A stretch of 64,000 bases of DNA from Cinclus cinclus (lineage: Eukaryota > Chordata > Aves > Passeriformes > Cinclidae): positions 682,001-746,000 of the forward strand of contig NW_026912175.1 in the NCBI RefSeq assembly GCF_963662255.1, given 5' to 3'. Position numbers and translations under genes: made by a program. Positions 37,755 to 51,310 of the stretch are shown here, piece after piece; positions within the stretch are counted from its first letter, which is position 1; each line of letters starts with the position of its first letter. The notes under the pieces were generated by a model. It made no database searches. It was not told the origin of the DNA and saw nothing but the letters and a program-made list of their open reading frames with translations.

Positions 37755-39133
37755 CTGGAGCACAGGAAGGCAAGAATGAAGAGGCAGAACACAGCCTTGG
37801 TTTCAGCAGCCTCCGGGGCTGCAAAAGTTCAGCAATAGCTCTGTCAAAGCAGAACTCGGCTGAGAATGCTCTCGCAGCTTGGCAAAGTTAGGCGCAGCTG
37901 TTGACCAGCTCTGCCCGTGGCCACAGGCTGCTTCTTCCACCTTCACTGTGGCAGAGCTTTTGCGGAACAGAGAGGGCATTCTTCAAGGGCGTGTTCTCCA
38001 AGGTGCTGTGAAACAGAGCCTAGCACGCTGTCTCGCTGATCCTGGCTTTCGGCAAGCAGGCGTGCCAGACCGCCTACATTCTGCACTCTGGCAGCCTAGT
38101 TGCCAGCTTTCGGCAGCTGCTGTCCTAGCAAGGAAGCTCAGGGAGTCAAAGCCAGTGCCGGGCGGCACCTTTCTGCTTTGCCCGCCTAAGCGGCGCCACG
38201 CTCCCTCGGATACTGTGTCCTTTCCCTCTGCACTGCGTCTGCCGAGGTGCTCTGTGCCTCTCGGAGCAGAAGGGCAAAGGACAATGTTTTCCACAGCAGG
38301 GTAGAAATGGCATTGCTAGCAGGAAAGCTAGATGCCTTGGAACTGTCCCCTTAGCCCTTGCCACTCACTTCAGGCTCGTACGCTGAGCAGAACAGCCTGC
38401 TGTTCTGAAGCTTGGCTGGCTGCCGTTCGTGCCCAGACGCGATTTCCTTCCCAAGGAGGCGAAGCGCCGTCTACTTCTCGCAGCGAGCACGCTGCTCCTG
38501 GCTTTCGCTTCTGCCGCAACGAGCTCGCTACGAGCACTTTTCTTCTCAACCCTCTAGACCATTGCGTTCTGCTTTTCTTGTCTCGTGAATGGAGACGGAA
38601 AGCTTCTCGGCTACAATCTCGCCTAGAACAACTGCGGCTACACATTAAGCTCGCCCGGAACGCCCTGCTGAAACTTGCCTTCTGGCACCACATTCGCGGG
38701 GCAGCCGTCTTTCTTCGGCCACCTGCCAAGTGGCCCCGTATCGCCGCGCTCGTTGCACTCCGCTTGTCAGATTGGCTTCCCGTGGCGCTGATTTCAGCCT
38801 GGCCAAATACTAGCGCTGCGGAGAGCTGTCTCGCAGACAATCATGTTCCAGCATAGAAATTTGTCCTGCAATGTTCCCCCCTCTTTTCCCGCATTGTGCT
38901 GCTCTGATGAATGCCTTGAGCATGGAACGACTTAAGCCAGCAAGTATTCCTCGCCGGCCACCTCTCGCTGTGCAAGAGGTATGCCGTGGACCCTTGGAAC
39001 GCTGCCAAGCAAAAAGCAGAGCAGTGACCATAAAAGCGAGGAGAGAGCATGCACGAAGCACACTAGTTCTGTCTAGTGCTTTCCGTGCAGAGAGGTGGCA
39101 AAGCTGAATGCCGTGCCAGAGCTTCACTTCTCG
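37755..39133. repeat. Satellite unit 29 (long, A)
   Basis: 264G, 1342T; matches unit 34. Position 1 of the 5-unit block, copy 1. Confidence 0.95.
38521..38559. repeat. 39-bp segment, unit 29
   Basis: Same as the unit 1 copy; 729G, 832T context. Confidence 0.95.
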
Positions 39134-40512
39134 CTGGAGCACAGGAAGGCAAGAATGAAGAGGCAGAACACAGCCTTGGTTTCAGCAGCCTCCGGGGCTG
39201 CAAAAGTTCAGCAATAGCTCTGTCAAAGCAGAACTCGGCTGAGAATGCTCTCGCAGCTTGGCAAAGTTAGGCGCAGCTGTTGACCAGCTCTGCCCGTGGC
39301 CACAGGCTGCTTCTTCCACCTTCACTGTGGCAGAGCTTTTGCGGAACAGAGAGGGCATTCTTCAAGGGCGTGTTCTCCAAGGTGCTGTGAAACAGAGCCT
39401 AGCACGCTGTCTCGCTGATCCTGGCTTTCGGCAAGCAGGCGTGCCAGACCGCCTACATTCTGCACTCTGGCAGCCTAGTTGCCAGCTTTCGGCAGCTGCT
39501 GTCCTAGCAAGGAAGCTCAGGGAGTCAAAGCCAGTGCCGGGCGGCACCTTTCTGCTTTGCCCGCCTAAGCGGCGCCACGCTCCCTCGGATACTGTGTCCT
39601 TTCCCTCTGCACTGCGTCTGCCGAGGTGCTCTGTGCCTCTCGGAGCAGAAGGGCAAAGGACAATGTTTTCCACAGCAGGGTAGAAATGGCATTGCTAGCA
39701 GGAAAGCTAGATGCCTTGGAACTGTCCCCTTAGCCCTTGCCACTCACTTCAGGCTCGTACGCTGAGCAGAACAGCCTGCTGTTCTGAAGCTTGGCTGGCT
39801 GCCGTTCGTGCCCAGACGCGATTTCCTTCCCAAGGAGGCGAAGCGCCGTCTACTTCTCGCACCGAGCACGCTGCTCCTGGCTTTCGCTTCTGCCGCAACG
39901 AGCTCGCTACGAGCACTTTTCTTCTCAACCCTCTAGACCATTGCGTTCTGCTTTTCTTGTCTCGTGAATGGAGACGGAAAGCTTCTCGGCTACAATCTCG
40001 CCTAGAACAACTGCGGCTACACATTAAGCTCGCCCGGAACGCCCTGCTGAAACTTGCCTTCTGGCACCACATTCGCGGGGCAGCCGTCTTTCTTCGGCCA
40101 CCTGCCAAGTGGCCCCGTATCGCCGCGCTCGTTGCACTCCGCTTGTCAGATTGGCTTCCCGTGGCGCTGATTTCAGCCTGGCCAAATACTAGCGCTGCGG
40201 AGAGCTGTCTCGCAGACAATCATGTTCCAGCATAGAAATTTGTCCTGCAATGTTCCCCCCTCTTTTCCCGCATTGTGCTGCTCTGATGAATGCCTTGAGC
40301 ATGGAACGACTTAAGCCAGCAAGTATTCCTCGCCGGCCACCTCTCGCTGTGCAAGAGGTATGCCGTGGACCCTTGGAACGCTGCCAAGCAAAAAGCAGAG
40401 CAGTGACCATAAAAGCGAGGAGAGAGCATGCACGAAGCACACTAGTTCTGTCTAGTGCTTTCCGTGCAGAGAGGCGGCAAAGCTGAATGCCGTGCCAGAG
40501 CTTCACTTCTCG
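39134..40512. repeat. Satellite unit 30 (long, A)
   Basis: 264G, 729C; matches unit 35. Position 2 of the block, copy 1. Confidence 0.95.
39900..39938. repeat. 39-bp segment, unit 30
   Basis: Same as the unit 1 copy; 729C, 832T context. Confidence 0.95.
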
Positions 40513-41852
40513 CTGGAGCACAGGAAGGCAAGAATGAAGAGGCAGAACACAGCCTTGGTTTCAGCAGCCTCCGGGACTGCAAAAGTTCAGCAATAGCTCT
40601 GTCAAAGCAGAACTCGGCTGAGAATGCTCTCGCAGCTTGGCAAAGTTAGGCGCAGCTGTTGACCAGCTCTGCCCGTGGCCACAGGCTGCTTCTTCCACCT
40701 TCACTGTGGCAGAGCTTTTGCGGAGCAGAGAGGGCATTCTTCAAGTGCGTGTTCTCCAGGGTGCTGTGAAACAGACCCTAGCACGCTGTCTCGCTGATCC
40801 TGGCTTTCGGCAAGCAGGCGTGCCAGACCGCCTACATTCTGCACTCTGGCAGCCTAGTTGCCAGCTTTCGGCAGCTGCTGTCCTAGCAAGGAAGCTCAGG
40901 GAGTCAAAGCCAGTGCCGGGCGGCACCTTTCTGCTTTGTCCGCCTAAGCGGCGCCACGCTCCCTCGGATACTGTGTCCTTTCCCTCTGCACTGCGTCTGC
41001 CGAGGTGCTCTCTGCCTCTCGGAGCAGAAGGGCAAAGGACAATGTTTTCCACAGCAGGGTAGAAATGGCATTGCTAGCAGGAAAGCTAGATGCCTTGGAA
41101 CTGTCCCCTTAGCCCTTGCCACTCACTTCAGGCTCGTACGCTGAGCAGAACAGCCTGCTGTTCTGAAGCTTGGCTGGCTGCCGTTCGTGCCCAGACGCGA
41201 TTTCCTTCCCAAGGAGGCGAAGCGCCGTCTACTTCTCGCACCGAGCACGCTGCTCCTGGCTTTCGCTTCTGCCGCAACCATTGCGTTCTGCTTTTCTTGT
41301 CTCGCGAATGGAGACGGAAAGCTTCTCGGCTACAATCTCGCCTAGAACAACTGCGGCTACACATTAAGCTCGCCCGGAACGCCCTGCTGAAACTTGCCTT
41401 CTGGCACCACATTCGCGGGGCAGCCGTCTTTCTTCGGCCACCTGCCAAGTGGCCCCATATCGCCGCGCTCGTTGCACTCCGCTTGTCAGATTGGCTTCCC
41501 GTGGCGCTGATTTCAGTCTGGCCAAATACTAGCGCTGCGGAGAGCTGTCTCGCAGACAATCATGTTCCAGCATAGAAATTTGTCCTGCAATGTTCCCCCC
41601 TCTTTTCCCGCATTGTGCTGTTCTGATGAATGCCTTGAGCATGGAACGACTTAAGCCAGCAAGTATTCCTCACCGGCCACCTCTCGCTGTGCAAGAGGTA
41701 TGCCGTGGACCCTTTGAACGCTGCCAAGCAAAAAGCAGAGCAGTGACCATAAAAGCGAGGAGAGAGCATGCACGAAGCACACTAGTTCTGTCTAGTGCTT
41801 TCCGTGCAGAGAGGTGGCAAAGCTGAATGCCGTGCCAGAGCTTCACTTCTCG
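40513..41852. repeat. Satellite unit 31 (short, B)
   Basis: 64A, 213G/234T/247G, 427T, 500C, 729C, 832C, 984A, 1044T, 1148T, 1199A, 1242T, 1342T; matches units 12 and 36. Position 3, copy 1. Confidence 0.95.
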
Positions 41853-43192
41853 CTGGAGCACAGGAAGGCAAGAATGAAGAGGCAGAACACAGCCTTGGTT
41901 TCAGCAGCCTCCGGGGCTGCAAAAGTTCAGCAATAGCTCTGTCAAAGCAGAACTCGGCTGAGAATGCTCTCGCAGCTTGGCAAAGTTAGGCGCAGCTGTT
42001 GACCAGCTCTGCCCGTGGCCACAGGCTGCTTCTTCCACCTTCACTGTGGCAGAGCTTTTGCGGAACAGAGAGGGCATTCTTCAAGGGCGTGTTCTCCAAG
42101 GTGCTGTGAAACAGAGCCTAGCACGCTGTCTCGCTGATCCTGGCTTTCGGCAAGCAGGCGTGCCAGACCGCCTACATTCTGCACTCTGGCAGCCTAGTTG
42201 CCAGCTTTCGGCAGCTGCTGTCCTAGCAAGGAAGCTCAGGGAGTCAAAGCCAGTGCCGGGCGGCACCTTTCTGCTTTGCCCGCCTAAGCGGCGCCACGCT
42301 CCCTCGGATACTGTGTCCTTTCCCTCTGCACTGCGTCTGCCGAGGTGCTCTGTGCCTCTCGGAGCAGAAGGGCAAAGGACAATGTTTTCCACAGCAGGGT
42401 AGAAATGGCATTGCTAGCAGGAAAGCTAGATGCCTTGGAACTGTCCCCTTAGCCCTTGCCACTCACTTCAGGCTCGTACGCTGAGCAGAACAGCCTGCTG
42501 TTCTGAAGCTTCGCTGGCTGCCGTTCGTGCCCAGACGCGATTTCCTTCCCAAGGAGGCGAAGCGCCCTCTACTTCTCGCAGCGAGCACGCTGCTCCTGGC
42601 TTTCGCTTCTGCCGCAACCATTGCGTTCTGCTTTTCTTGTCTCGTGAATGGAGACGGAAAGCTTCTCGGCTACAATCTCGCCTAGAACAACTGCGGCTAC
42701 ACATTAAGCTCGCCCGGAACGCCCTGCTGAAACTTGCCTTCTGGCACCACATTCGCGGGGCAGCCGTCTTTCTTCGGCCACCTGCCAAGTGGCCCCGTAT
42801 CGCCGCGCTCGTTGCACTCCGCTTGTCAGATTGGCTTCCCGTGGCGCTGATTTCAGCCTGGCCAAATACTAGCGCTGCGGAGAGCTGTCTCGCAGACAAT
42901 CATGTTCCAGCATAGAAATTTGTCCTGCAATGTTCCCCCCTCTTTTCCCGCATTGTGCTGCTCTGATGAATGCCTTGAGCATGGAACGACTTAAGCCAGC
43001 AAGTATTCCTCGCCGGCCACCTCTCGCTGTGCAAGAGGTATGCCGTGGACCCTTGGAACGCTGCCAAGCAAAAAGCAGAGCAGTGACCATAAAAGCGAGG
43101 AGAGAGCATGCACGAAGCACACTAGTTCTGTCTAGTGCTTTCCGTGCAGAGAGGCGGCAAAGCTGAATGCCGTGCCAGAGCTTCACTTCTCG
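41853..43192. repeat. Satellite unit 32 (short, A)
   Basis: 264G, 660C, 715C; matches units 5, 7, 13 and 37. Position 4, copy 1. Confidence 0.95.
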
Positions 43193-44532
43193 CTGGAGCA
43201 CAGGAAGGCAAGAATGAAGAGGCAGAACACAGCCTTGGTTTCAGCAGCCTCCGGGACTGCAAAAGTTCAGCAATAGCTCTGTCAAAGCAGAACTCGGCTG
43301 AGAATGCTCTCGCAGCTTGGCAAAGTTAGGCGCAGCTGTTGACCAGCTCTGCCCGTGGCCACAGGCTGCTTCTTCCACCTTCACTGTGGCAGAGCTTTTG
43401 CGGAGCAGAGAGGGCATTCTTCAAGTGCGTGTTCTCCAGGGTGCTGTGAAACAGACCCTAGCACGCTGTCTCGCTGATCCTGGCTTTCGGCAAGCAGGCG
43501 TGCCAGACCGCCTACATTCTGCACTCTGGCAGCCTAGTTGCCAGCTTTCGGCAGCTGCTGTCCTAGCAAGGAAGCTCAGGGAGTCAAAGCCAGTGCCGGG
43601 CGGCACCTTTCTGCTTTGTCCGCCTAAGCGGCGCCACGCTCCCTCGGATACTGTGTCCTTTCCCTCTGCACTGCGTCTGCCGAGGTGCTCTCTGCCTCTC
43701 GGAGCAGAAGGGCAAAGGACAATGTTTTCCACAGCAGGGTAGAAATGGCATTGCTAGCAGGAAAGCTAGATGCCTTGGAACTGTCCCCTTAGCCCTTGCC
43801 ACTCACTTCAGGCTCGTACGCTGAGCAGAACAGCCTGCTGTTCTGAAGCTTGGCTGGCTGCCGTTCGTGCCCAGACGCGATTTCCTTCCCAAGGAGGCGA
43901 AGCGCCGTCTACTTCTCGCAGCGAGCACGCTGCTCCTGGCTTTCGCTTCTGCCGCAACCATTGCGTTCTGCTTTTCTTGTCTCGTGAATGGAGACGGAAA
44001 GCTTCTCGGCTACAATCTCGCCTAGAACAACTGCGGCTACACATTAAGCTCGCCCGGAACGCCCTGCTGAAACTTGCCTTCTGGCACCACATTCGCGGGG
44101 CAGCCGTCTTTCTTCGGCCACCTGCCAAGTGGCCCCGTATCGCCGCGCTCGTTGCACTCCGCTTGTCAGATTGGCTTCCCGTGGCGCTGATTTCAGCCTG
44201 GCCAAATACTAGCGCTGCGGAGAGCTGTCTCGCAGACAATCATGTTCCAGCATAGAAATTTGTCCTGCAATGTTCCCCCCTCTTTTCCCGCATTGTGCTG
44301 TTCTGATGAATGCCTTGAGCATGGAACGACTTAAGCCAGCAAGTATTCCTCACCGGCCACCTCTCGCTGTGCAAGAGGTATGCCGTGGACCCTTTGAACG
44401 CTGCCAAGCAAAAAGCAGAGCAGTGACCATAAAAGCGAGGAGAGAGCATGCACGAAGCACACTAGTTCTGTCTAGTGCTTTCCGTGCAGAGAGGTGGCAA
44501 AGCTGAATGCCGTGCCAGAGCTTCACTTCTCG
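43193..44532. repeat. Satellite unit 33 (short, B)
   Basis: 64A, 213G/234T/247G, 427T, 500C, 1148T, 1199A, 1242T, 1342T; matches units 26 and 38. Position 5, copy 1. Confidence 0.95.
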
Positions 44533-45911
44533 CTGGAGCACAGGAAGGCAAGAATGAAGAGGCAGAACACAGCCTTGGTTTCAGCAGCCTCCGGGGCTGC
44601 AAAAGTTCAGCAATAGCTCTGTCAAAGCAGAACTCGGCTGAGAATGCTCTCGCAGCTTGGCAAAGTTAGGCGCAGCTGTTGACCAGCTCTGCCCGTGGCC
44701 ACAGGCTGCTTCTTCCACCTTCACTGTGGCAGAGCTTTTGCGGAACAGAGAGGGCATTCTTCAAGGGCGTGTTCTCCAAGGTGCTGTGAAACAGAGCCTA
44801 GCACGCTGTCTCGCTGATCCTGGCTTTCGGCAAGCAGGCGTGCCAGACCGCCTACATTCTGCACTCTGGCAGCCTAGTTGCCAGCTTTCGGCAGCTGCTG
44901 TCCTAGCAAGGAAGCTCAGGGAGTCAAAGCCAGTGCCGGGCGGCACCTTTCTGCTTTGCCCGCCTAAGCGGCGCCACGCTCCCTCGGATACTGTGTCCTT
45001 TCCCTCTGCACTGCGTCTGCCGAGGTGCTCTGTGCCTCTCGGAGCAGAAGGGCAAAGGACAATGTTTTCCACAGCAGGGTAGAAATGGCATTGCTAGCAG
45101 GAAAGCTAGATGCCTTGGAACTGTCCCCTTAGCCCTTGCCACTCACTTCAGGCTCGTACGCTGAGCAGAACAGCCTGCTGTTCTGAAGCTTGGCTGGCTG
45201 CCGTTCGTGCCCAGACGCGATTTCCTTCCCAAGGAGGCGAAGCGCCGTCTACTTCTCGCAGCGAGCACGCTGCTCCTGGCTTTCGCTTCTGCCGCAACGA
45301 GCTCGCTACGAGCACTTTTCTTCTCAACCCTCTAGACCATTGCGTTCTGCTTTTCTTGTCTCGTGAATGGAGACGGAAAGCTTCTCGGCTACAATCTCGC
45401 CTAGAACAACTGCGGCTACACATTAAGCTCGCCCGGAACGCCCTGCTGAAACTTGCCTTCTGGCACCACATTCGCGGGGCAGCCGTCTTTCTTCGGCCAC
45501 CTGCCAAGTGGCCCCGTATCGCCGCGCTCGTTGCACTCCGCTTGTCAGATTGGCTTCCCGTGGCGCTGATTTCAGCCTGGCCAAATACTAGCGCTGCGGA
45601 GAGCTGTCTCGCAGACAATCATGTTCCAGCATAGAAATTTGTCCTGCAATGTTCCCCCCTCTTTTCCCGCATTGTGCTGCTCTGATGAATGCCTTGAGCA
45701 TGGAACGACTTAAGCCAGCAAGTATTCCTCGCCGGCCACCTCTCGCTGTGCAAGAGGTATGCCGTGGACCCTTGGAACGCTGCCAAGCAAAAAGCAGAGC
45801 AGTGACCATAAAAGCGAGGAGAGAGCATGCACGAAGCACACTAGTTCTGTCTAGTGCTTTCCGTGCAGAGAGGTGGCAAAGCTGAATGCCGTGCCAGAGC
45901 TTCACTTCTCG
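44533..45911. repeat. Satellite unit 34 (long, A)
   Basis: 264G, 1342T; matches unit 29. Position 1 of the block, copy 2. Confidence 0.95.
45299..45337. repeat. 39-bp segment, unit 34
   Basis: Copy of the unit 29 segment, exactly 6,778 bases further on. Confidence 0.95.
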
Positions 45912-47290
45912 CTGGAGCACAGGAAGGCAAGAATGAAGAGGCAGAACACAGCCTTGGTTTCAGCAGCCTCCGGGGCTGCAAAAGTTCAGCAATAGCTCTG
46001 TCAAAGCAGAACTCGGCTGAGAATGCTCTCGCAGCTTGGCAAAGTTAGGCGCAGCTGTTGACCAGCTCTGCCCGTGGCCACAGGCTGCTTCTTCCACCTT
46101 CACTGTGGCAGAGCTTTTGCGGAACAGAGAGGGCATTCTTCAAGGGCGTGTTCTCCAAGGTGCTGTGAAACAGAGCCTAGCACGCTGTCTCGCTGATCCT
46201 GGCTTTCGGCAAGCAGGCGTGCCAGACCGCCTACATTCTGCACTCTGGCAGCCTAGTTGCCAGCTTTCGGCAGCTGCTGTCCTAGCAAGGAAGCTCAGGG
46301 AGTCAAAGCCAGTGCCGGGCGGCACCTTTCTGCTTTGCCCGCCTAAGCGGCGCCACGCTCCCTCGGATACTGTGTCCTTTCCCTCTGCACTGCGTCTGCC
46401 GAGGTGCTCTGTGCCTCTCGGAGCAGAAGGGCAAAGGACAATGTTTTCCACAGCAGGGTAGAAATGGCATTGCTAGCAGGAAAGCTAGATGCCTTGGAAC
46501 TGTCCCCTTAGCCCTTGCCACTCACTTCAGGCTCGTACGCTGAGCAGAACAGCCTGCTGTTCTGAAGCTTGGCTGGCTGCCGTTCGTGCCCAGACGCGAT
46601 TTCCTTCCCAAGGAGGCGAAGCGCCGTCTACTTCTCGCACCGAGCACGCTGCTCCTGGCTTTCGCTTCTGCCGCAACGAGCTCGCTACGAGCACTTTTCT
46701 TCTCAACCCTCTAGACCATTGCGTTCTGCTTTTCTTGTCTCGTGAATGGAGACGGAAAGCTTCTCGGCTACAATCTCGCCTAGAACAACTGCGGCTACAC
46801 ATTAAGCTCGCCCGGAACGCCCTGCTGAAACTTGCCTTCTGGCACCACATTCGCGGGGCAGCCGTCTTTCTTCGGCCACCTGCCAAGTGGCCCCGTATCG
46901 CCGCGCTCGTTGCACTCCGCTTGTCAGATTGGCTTCCCGTGGCGCTGATTTCAGCCTGGCCAAATACTAGCGCTGCGGAGAGCTGTCTCGCAGACAATCA
47001 TGTTCCAGCATAGAAATTTGTCCTGCAATGTTCCCCCCTCTTTTCCCGCATTGTGCTGCTCTGATGAATGCCTTGAGCATGGAACGACTTAAGCCAGCAA
47101 GTATTCCTCGCCGGCCACCTCTCGCTGTGCAAGAGGTATGCCGTGGACCCTTGGAACGCTGCCAAGCAAAAAGCAGAGCAGTGACCATAAAAGCGAGGAG
47201 AGAGCATGCACGAAGCACACTAGTTCTGTCTAGTGCTTTCCGTGCAGAGAGGCGGCAAAGCTGAATGCCGTGCCAGAGCTTCACTTCTCG
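45912..47290. repeat. Satellite unit 35 (long, A)
   Basis: 264G, 729C; matches unit 30. Position 2, copy 2. Confidence 0.95.
46678..46716. repeat. 39-bp segment, unit 35
   Basis: Copy of the unit 30 segment, exactly 6,778 bases further on. Confidence 0.95.
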
Positions 47291-48630
47291 CTGGAGCACA
47301 GGAAGGCAAGAATGAAGAGGCAGAACACAGCCTTGGTTTCAGCAGCCTCCGGGACTGCAAAAGTTCAGCAATAGCTCTGTCAAAGCAGAACTCGGCTGAG
47401 AATGCTCTCGCAGCTTGGCAAAGTTAGGCGCAGCTGTTGACCAGCTCTGCCCGTGGCCACAGGCTGCTTCTTCCACCTTCACTGTGGCAGAGCTTTTGCG
47501 GAGCAGAGAGGGCATTCTTCAAGTGCGTGTTCTCCAGGGTGCTGTGAAACAGACCCTAGCACGCTGTCTCGCTGATCCTGGCTTTCGGCAAGCAGGCGTG
47601 CCAGACCGCCTACATTCTGCACTCTGGCAGCCTAGTTGCCAGCTTTCGGCAGCTGCTGTCCTAGCAAGGAAGCTCAGGGAGTCAAAGCCAGTGCCGGGCG
47701 GCACCTTTCTGCTTTGTCCGCCTAAGCGGCGCCACGCTCCCTCGGATACTGTGTCCTTTCCCTCTGCACTGCGTCTGCCGAGGTGCTCTCTGCCTCTCGG
47801 AGCAGAAGGGCAAAGGACAATGTTTTCCACAGCAGGGTAGAAATGGCATTGCTAGCAGGAAAGCTAGATGCCTTGGAACTGTCCCCTTAGCCCTTGCCAC
47901 TCACTTCAGGCTCGTACGCTGAGCAGAACAGCCTGCTGTTCTGAAGCTTGGCTGGCTGCCGTTCGTGCCCAGACGCGATTTCCTTCCCAAGGAGGCGAAG
48001 CGCCGTCTACTTCTCGCACCGAGCACGCTGCTCCTGGCTTTCGCTTCTGCCGCAACCATTGCGTTCTGCTTTTCTTGTCTCGCGAATGGAGACGGAAAGC
48101 TTCTCGGCTACAATCTCGCCTAGAACAACTGCGGCTACACATTAAGCTCGCCCGGAACGCCCTGCTGAAACTTGCCTTCTGGCACCACATTCGCGGGGCA
48201 GCCGTCTTTCTTCGGCCACCTGCCAAGTGGCCCCATATCGCCGCGCTCGTTGCACTCCGCTTGTCAGATTGGCTTCCCGTGGCGCTGATTTCAGTCTGGC
48301 CAAATACTAGCGCTGCGGAGAGCTGTCTCGCAGACAATCATGTTCCAGCATAGAAATTTGTCCTGCAATGTTCCCCCCTCTTTTCCCGCATTGTGCTGTT
48401 CTGATGAATGCCTTGAGCATGGAACGACTTAAGCCAGCAAGTATTCCTCACCGGCCACCTCTCGCTGTGCAAGAGGTATGCCGTGGACCCTTTGAACGCT
48501 GCCAAGCAAAAAGCAGAGCAGTGACCATAAAAGCGAGGAGAGAGCATGCACGAAGCACACTAGTTCTGTCTAGTGCTTTCCGTGCAGAGAGGTGGCAAAG
48601 CTGAATGCCGTGCCAGAGCTTCACTTCTCG
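47291..48630. repeat. Satellite unit 36 (short, B)
   Basis: Matches units 12 and 31 at all scored sites (B haplotype with 427T, 500C, 729C, 832C, 984A, 1044T, 1148T, 1199A, 1242T, 1342T). Position 3, copy 2. Confidence 0.95.
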
Positions 48631-49970
48631 CTGGAGCACAGGAAGGCAAGAATGAAGAGGCAGAACACAGCCTTGGTTTCAGCAGCCTCCGGGGCTGCAA
48701 AAGTTCAGCAATAGCTCTGTCAAAGCAGAACTCGGCTGAGAATGCTCTCGCAGCTTGGCAAAGTTAGGCGCAGCTGTTGACCAGCTCTGCCCGTGGCCAC
48801 AGGCTGCTTCTTCCACCTTCACTGTGGCAGAGCTTTTGCGGAACAGAGAGGGCATTCTTCAAGGGCGTGTTCTCCAAGGTGCTGTGAAACAGAGCCTAGC
48901 ACGCTGTCTCGCTGATCCTGGCTTTCGGCAAGCAGGCGTGCCAGACCGCCTACATTCTGCACTCTGGCAGCCTAGTTGCCAGCTTTCGGCAGCTGCTGTC
49001 CTAGCAAGGAAGCTCAGGGAGTCAAAGCCAGTGCCGGGCGGCACCTTTCTGCTTTGCCCGCCTAAGCGGCGCCACGCTCCCTCGGATACTGTGTCCTTTC
49101 CCTCTGCACTGCGTCTGCCGAGGTGCTCTGTGCCTCTCGGAGCAGAAGGGCAAAGGACAATGTTTTCCACAGCAGGGTAGAAATGGCATTGCTAGCAGGA
49201 AAGCTAGATGCCTTGGAACTGTCCCCTTAGCCCTTGCCACTCACTTCAGGCTCGTACGCTGAGCAGAACAGCCTGCTGTTCTGAAGCTTCGCTGGCTGCC
49301 GTTCGTGCCCAGACGCGATTTCCTTCCCAAGGAGGCGAAGCGCCCTCTACTTCTCGCAGCGAGCACGCTGCTCCTGGCTTTCGCTTCTGCCGCAACCATT
49401 GCGTTCTGCTTTTCTTGTCTCGTGAATGGAGACGGAAAGCTTCTCGGCTACAATCTCGCCTAGAACAACTGCGGCTACACATTAAGCTCGCCCGGAACGC
49501 CCTGCTGAAACTTGCCTTCTGGCACCACATTCGCGGGGCAGCCGTCTTTCTTCGGCCACCTGCCAAGTGGCCCCGTATCGCCGCGCTCGTTGCACTCCGC
49601 TTGTCAGATTGGCTTCCCGTGGCGCTGATTTCAGCCTGGCCAAATACTAGCGCTGCGGAGAGCTGTCTCGCAGACAATCATGTTCCAGCATAGAAATTTG
49701 TCCTGCAATGTTCCCCCCTCTTTTCCCGCATTGTGCTGCTCTGATGAATGCCTTGAGCATGGAACGACTTAAGCCAGCAAGTATTCCTCGCCGGCCACCT
49801 CTCGCTGTGCAAGAGGTATGCCGTGGACCCTTGGAACGCTGCCAAGCAAAAAGCAGAGCAGTGACCATAAAAGCGAGGAGAGAGCATGCACGAAGCACAC
49901 TAGTTCTGTCTAGTGCTTTCCGTGCAGAGAGGCGGCAAAGCTGAATGCCGTGCCAGAGCTTCACTTCTCG
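48631..49970. repeat. Satellite unit 37 (short, A)
   Basis: 264G, 660C, 715C. Position 4, copy 2. Confidence 0.95.
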
Positions 49971-51310
49971 CTGGAGCACAGGAAGGCAAGAATGAAGAGG
50001 CAGAACACAGCCTTGGTTTCAGCAGCCTCCGGGACTGCAAAAGTTCAGCAATAGCTCTGTCAAAGCAGAACTCGGCTGAGAATGCTCTCGCAGCTTGGCA
50101 AAGTTAGGCGCAGCTGTTGACCAGCTCTGCCCGTGGCCACAGGCTGCTTCTTCCACCTTCACTGTGGCAGAGCTTTTGCGGAGCAGAGAGGGCATTCTTC
50201 AAGTGCGTGTTCTCCAGGGTGCTGTGAAACAGACCCTAGCACGCTGTCTCGCTGATCCTGGCTTTCGGCAAGCAGGCGTGCCAGACCGCCTACATTCTGC
50301 ACTCTGGCAGCCTAGTTGCCAGCTTTCGGCAGCTGCTGTCCTAGCAAGGAAGCTCAGGGAGTCAAAGCCAGTGCCGGGCGGCACCTTTCTGCTTTGTCCG
50401 CCTAAGCGGCGCCACGCTCCCTCGGATACTGTGTCCTTTCCCTCTGCACTGCGTCTGCCGAGGTGCTCTCTGCCTCTCGGAGCAGAAGGGCAAAGGACAA
50501 TGTTTTCCACAGCAGGGTAGAAATGGCATTGCTAGCAGGAAAGCTAGATGCCTTGGAACTGTCCCCTTAGCCCTTGCCACTCACTTCAGGCTCGTACGCT
50601 GAGCAGAACAGCCTGCTGTTCTGAAGCTTGGCTGGCTGCCGTTCGTGCCCAGACGCGATTTCCTTCCCAAGGAGGCGAAGCGCCGTCTACTTCTCGCAGC
50701 GAGCACGCTGCTCCTGGCTTTCGCTTCTGCCGCAACCATTGCGTTCTGCTTTTCTTGTCTCGTGAATGGAGACGGAAAGCTTCTCGGCTACAATCTCGCC
50801 TAGAACAACTGCGGCTACACATTAAGCTCGCCCGGAACGCCCTGCTGAAACTTGCCTTCTGGCACCACATTCGCGGGGCAGCCGTCTTTCTTCGGCCACC
50901 TGCCAAGTGGCCCCGTATCGCCGCGCTCGTTGCACTCCGCTTGTCAGATTGGCTTCCCGTGGCGCTGATTTCAGCCTGGCCAAATACTAGCGCTGCGGAG
51001 AGCTGTCTCGCAGACAATCATGTTCCAGCATAGAAATTTGTCCTGCAATGTTCCCCCCTCTTTTCCCGCATTGTGCTGTTCTGATGAATGCCTTGAGCAT
51101 GGAACGACTTAAGCCAGCAAGTATTCCTCACCGGCCACCTCTCGCTGTGCAAGAGGTATGCCGTGGACCCTTTGAACGCTGCCAAGCAAAAAGCAGAGCA
51201 GTGACCATAAAAGCGAGGAGAGAGCATGCACGAAGCACACTAGTTCTGTCTAGTGCTTTCCGTGCAGAGAGGTGGCAAAGCTGAATGCCGTGCCAGAGCT
51301 TCACTTCTCG
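49971..51310. repeat. Satellite unit 38 (short, B)
   Basis: 64A, B haplotype, 427T, 500C, 1148T, 1199A, 1242T, 1342T. Position 5, copy 2. Confidence 0.95.

Larger units (their letters stand above)
37755..44532. repeat. 5-unit higher-order repeat, copy 1 (6,778 bp)
   Basis: Units 29-33 in the order long A, long A with 729C, short B with the 427T-1342T set, short A with 660C/715C, short B with 427T/500C. The next five units repeat this order and all scored alleles, at an offset of exactly 6,778 bases. Block boundaries depend on the chosen phase. Higher-order repeats of this kind arise when a multi-unit segment is amplified by unequal exchange. Confidence 0.92.
44533..51310. repeat. 5-unit higher-order repeat, copy 2 (6,778 bp)
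   Basis: Units 34-38, no scored difference from units 29-33. With the flanking parts of units 28 and 39 that still match, the periodic tract runs from about 36,915 to 51,573, or 2.16 periods. Confidence 0.92.
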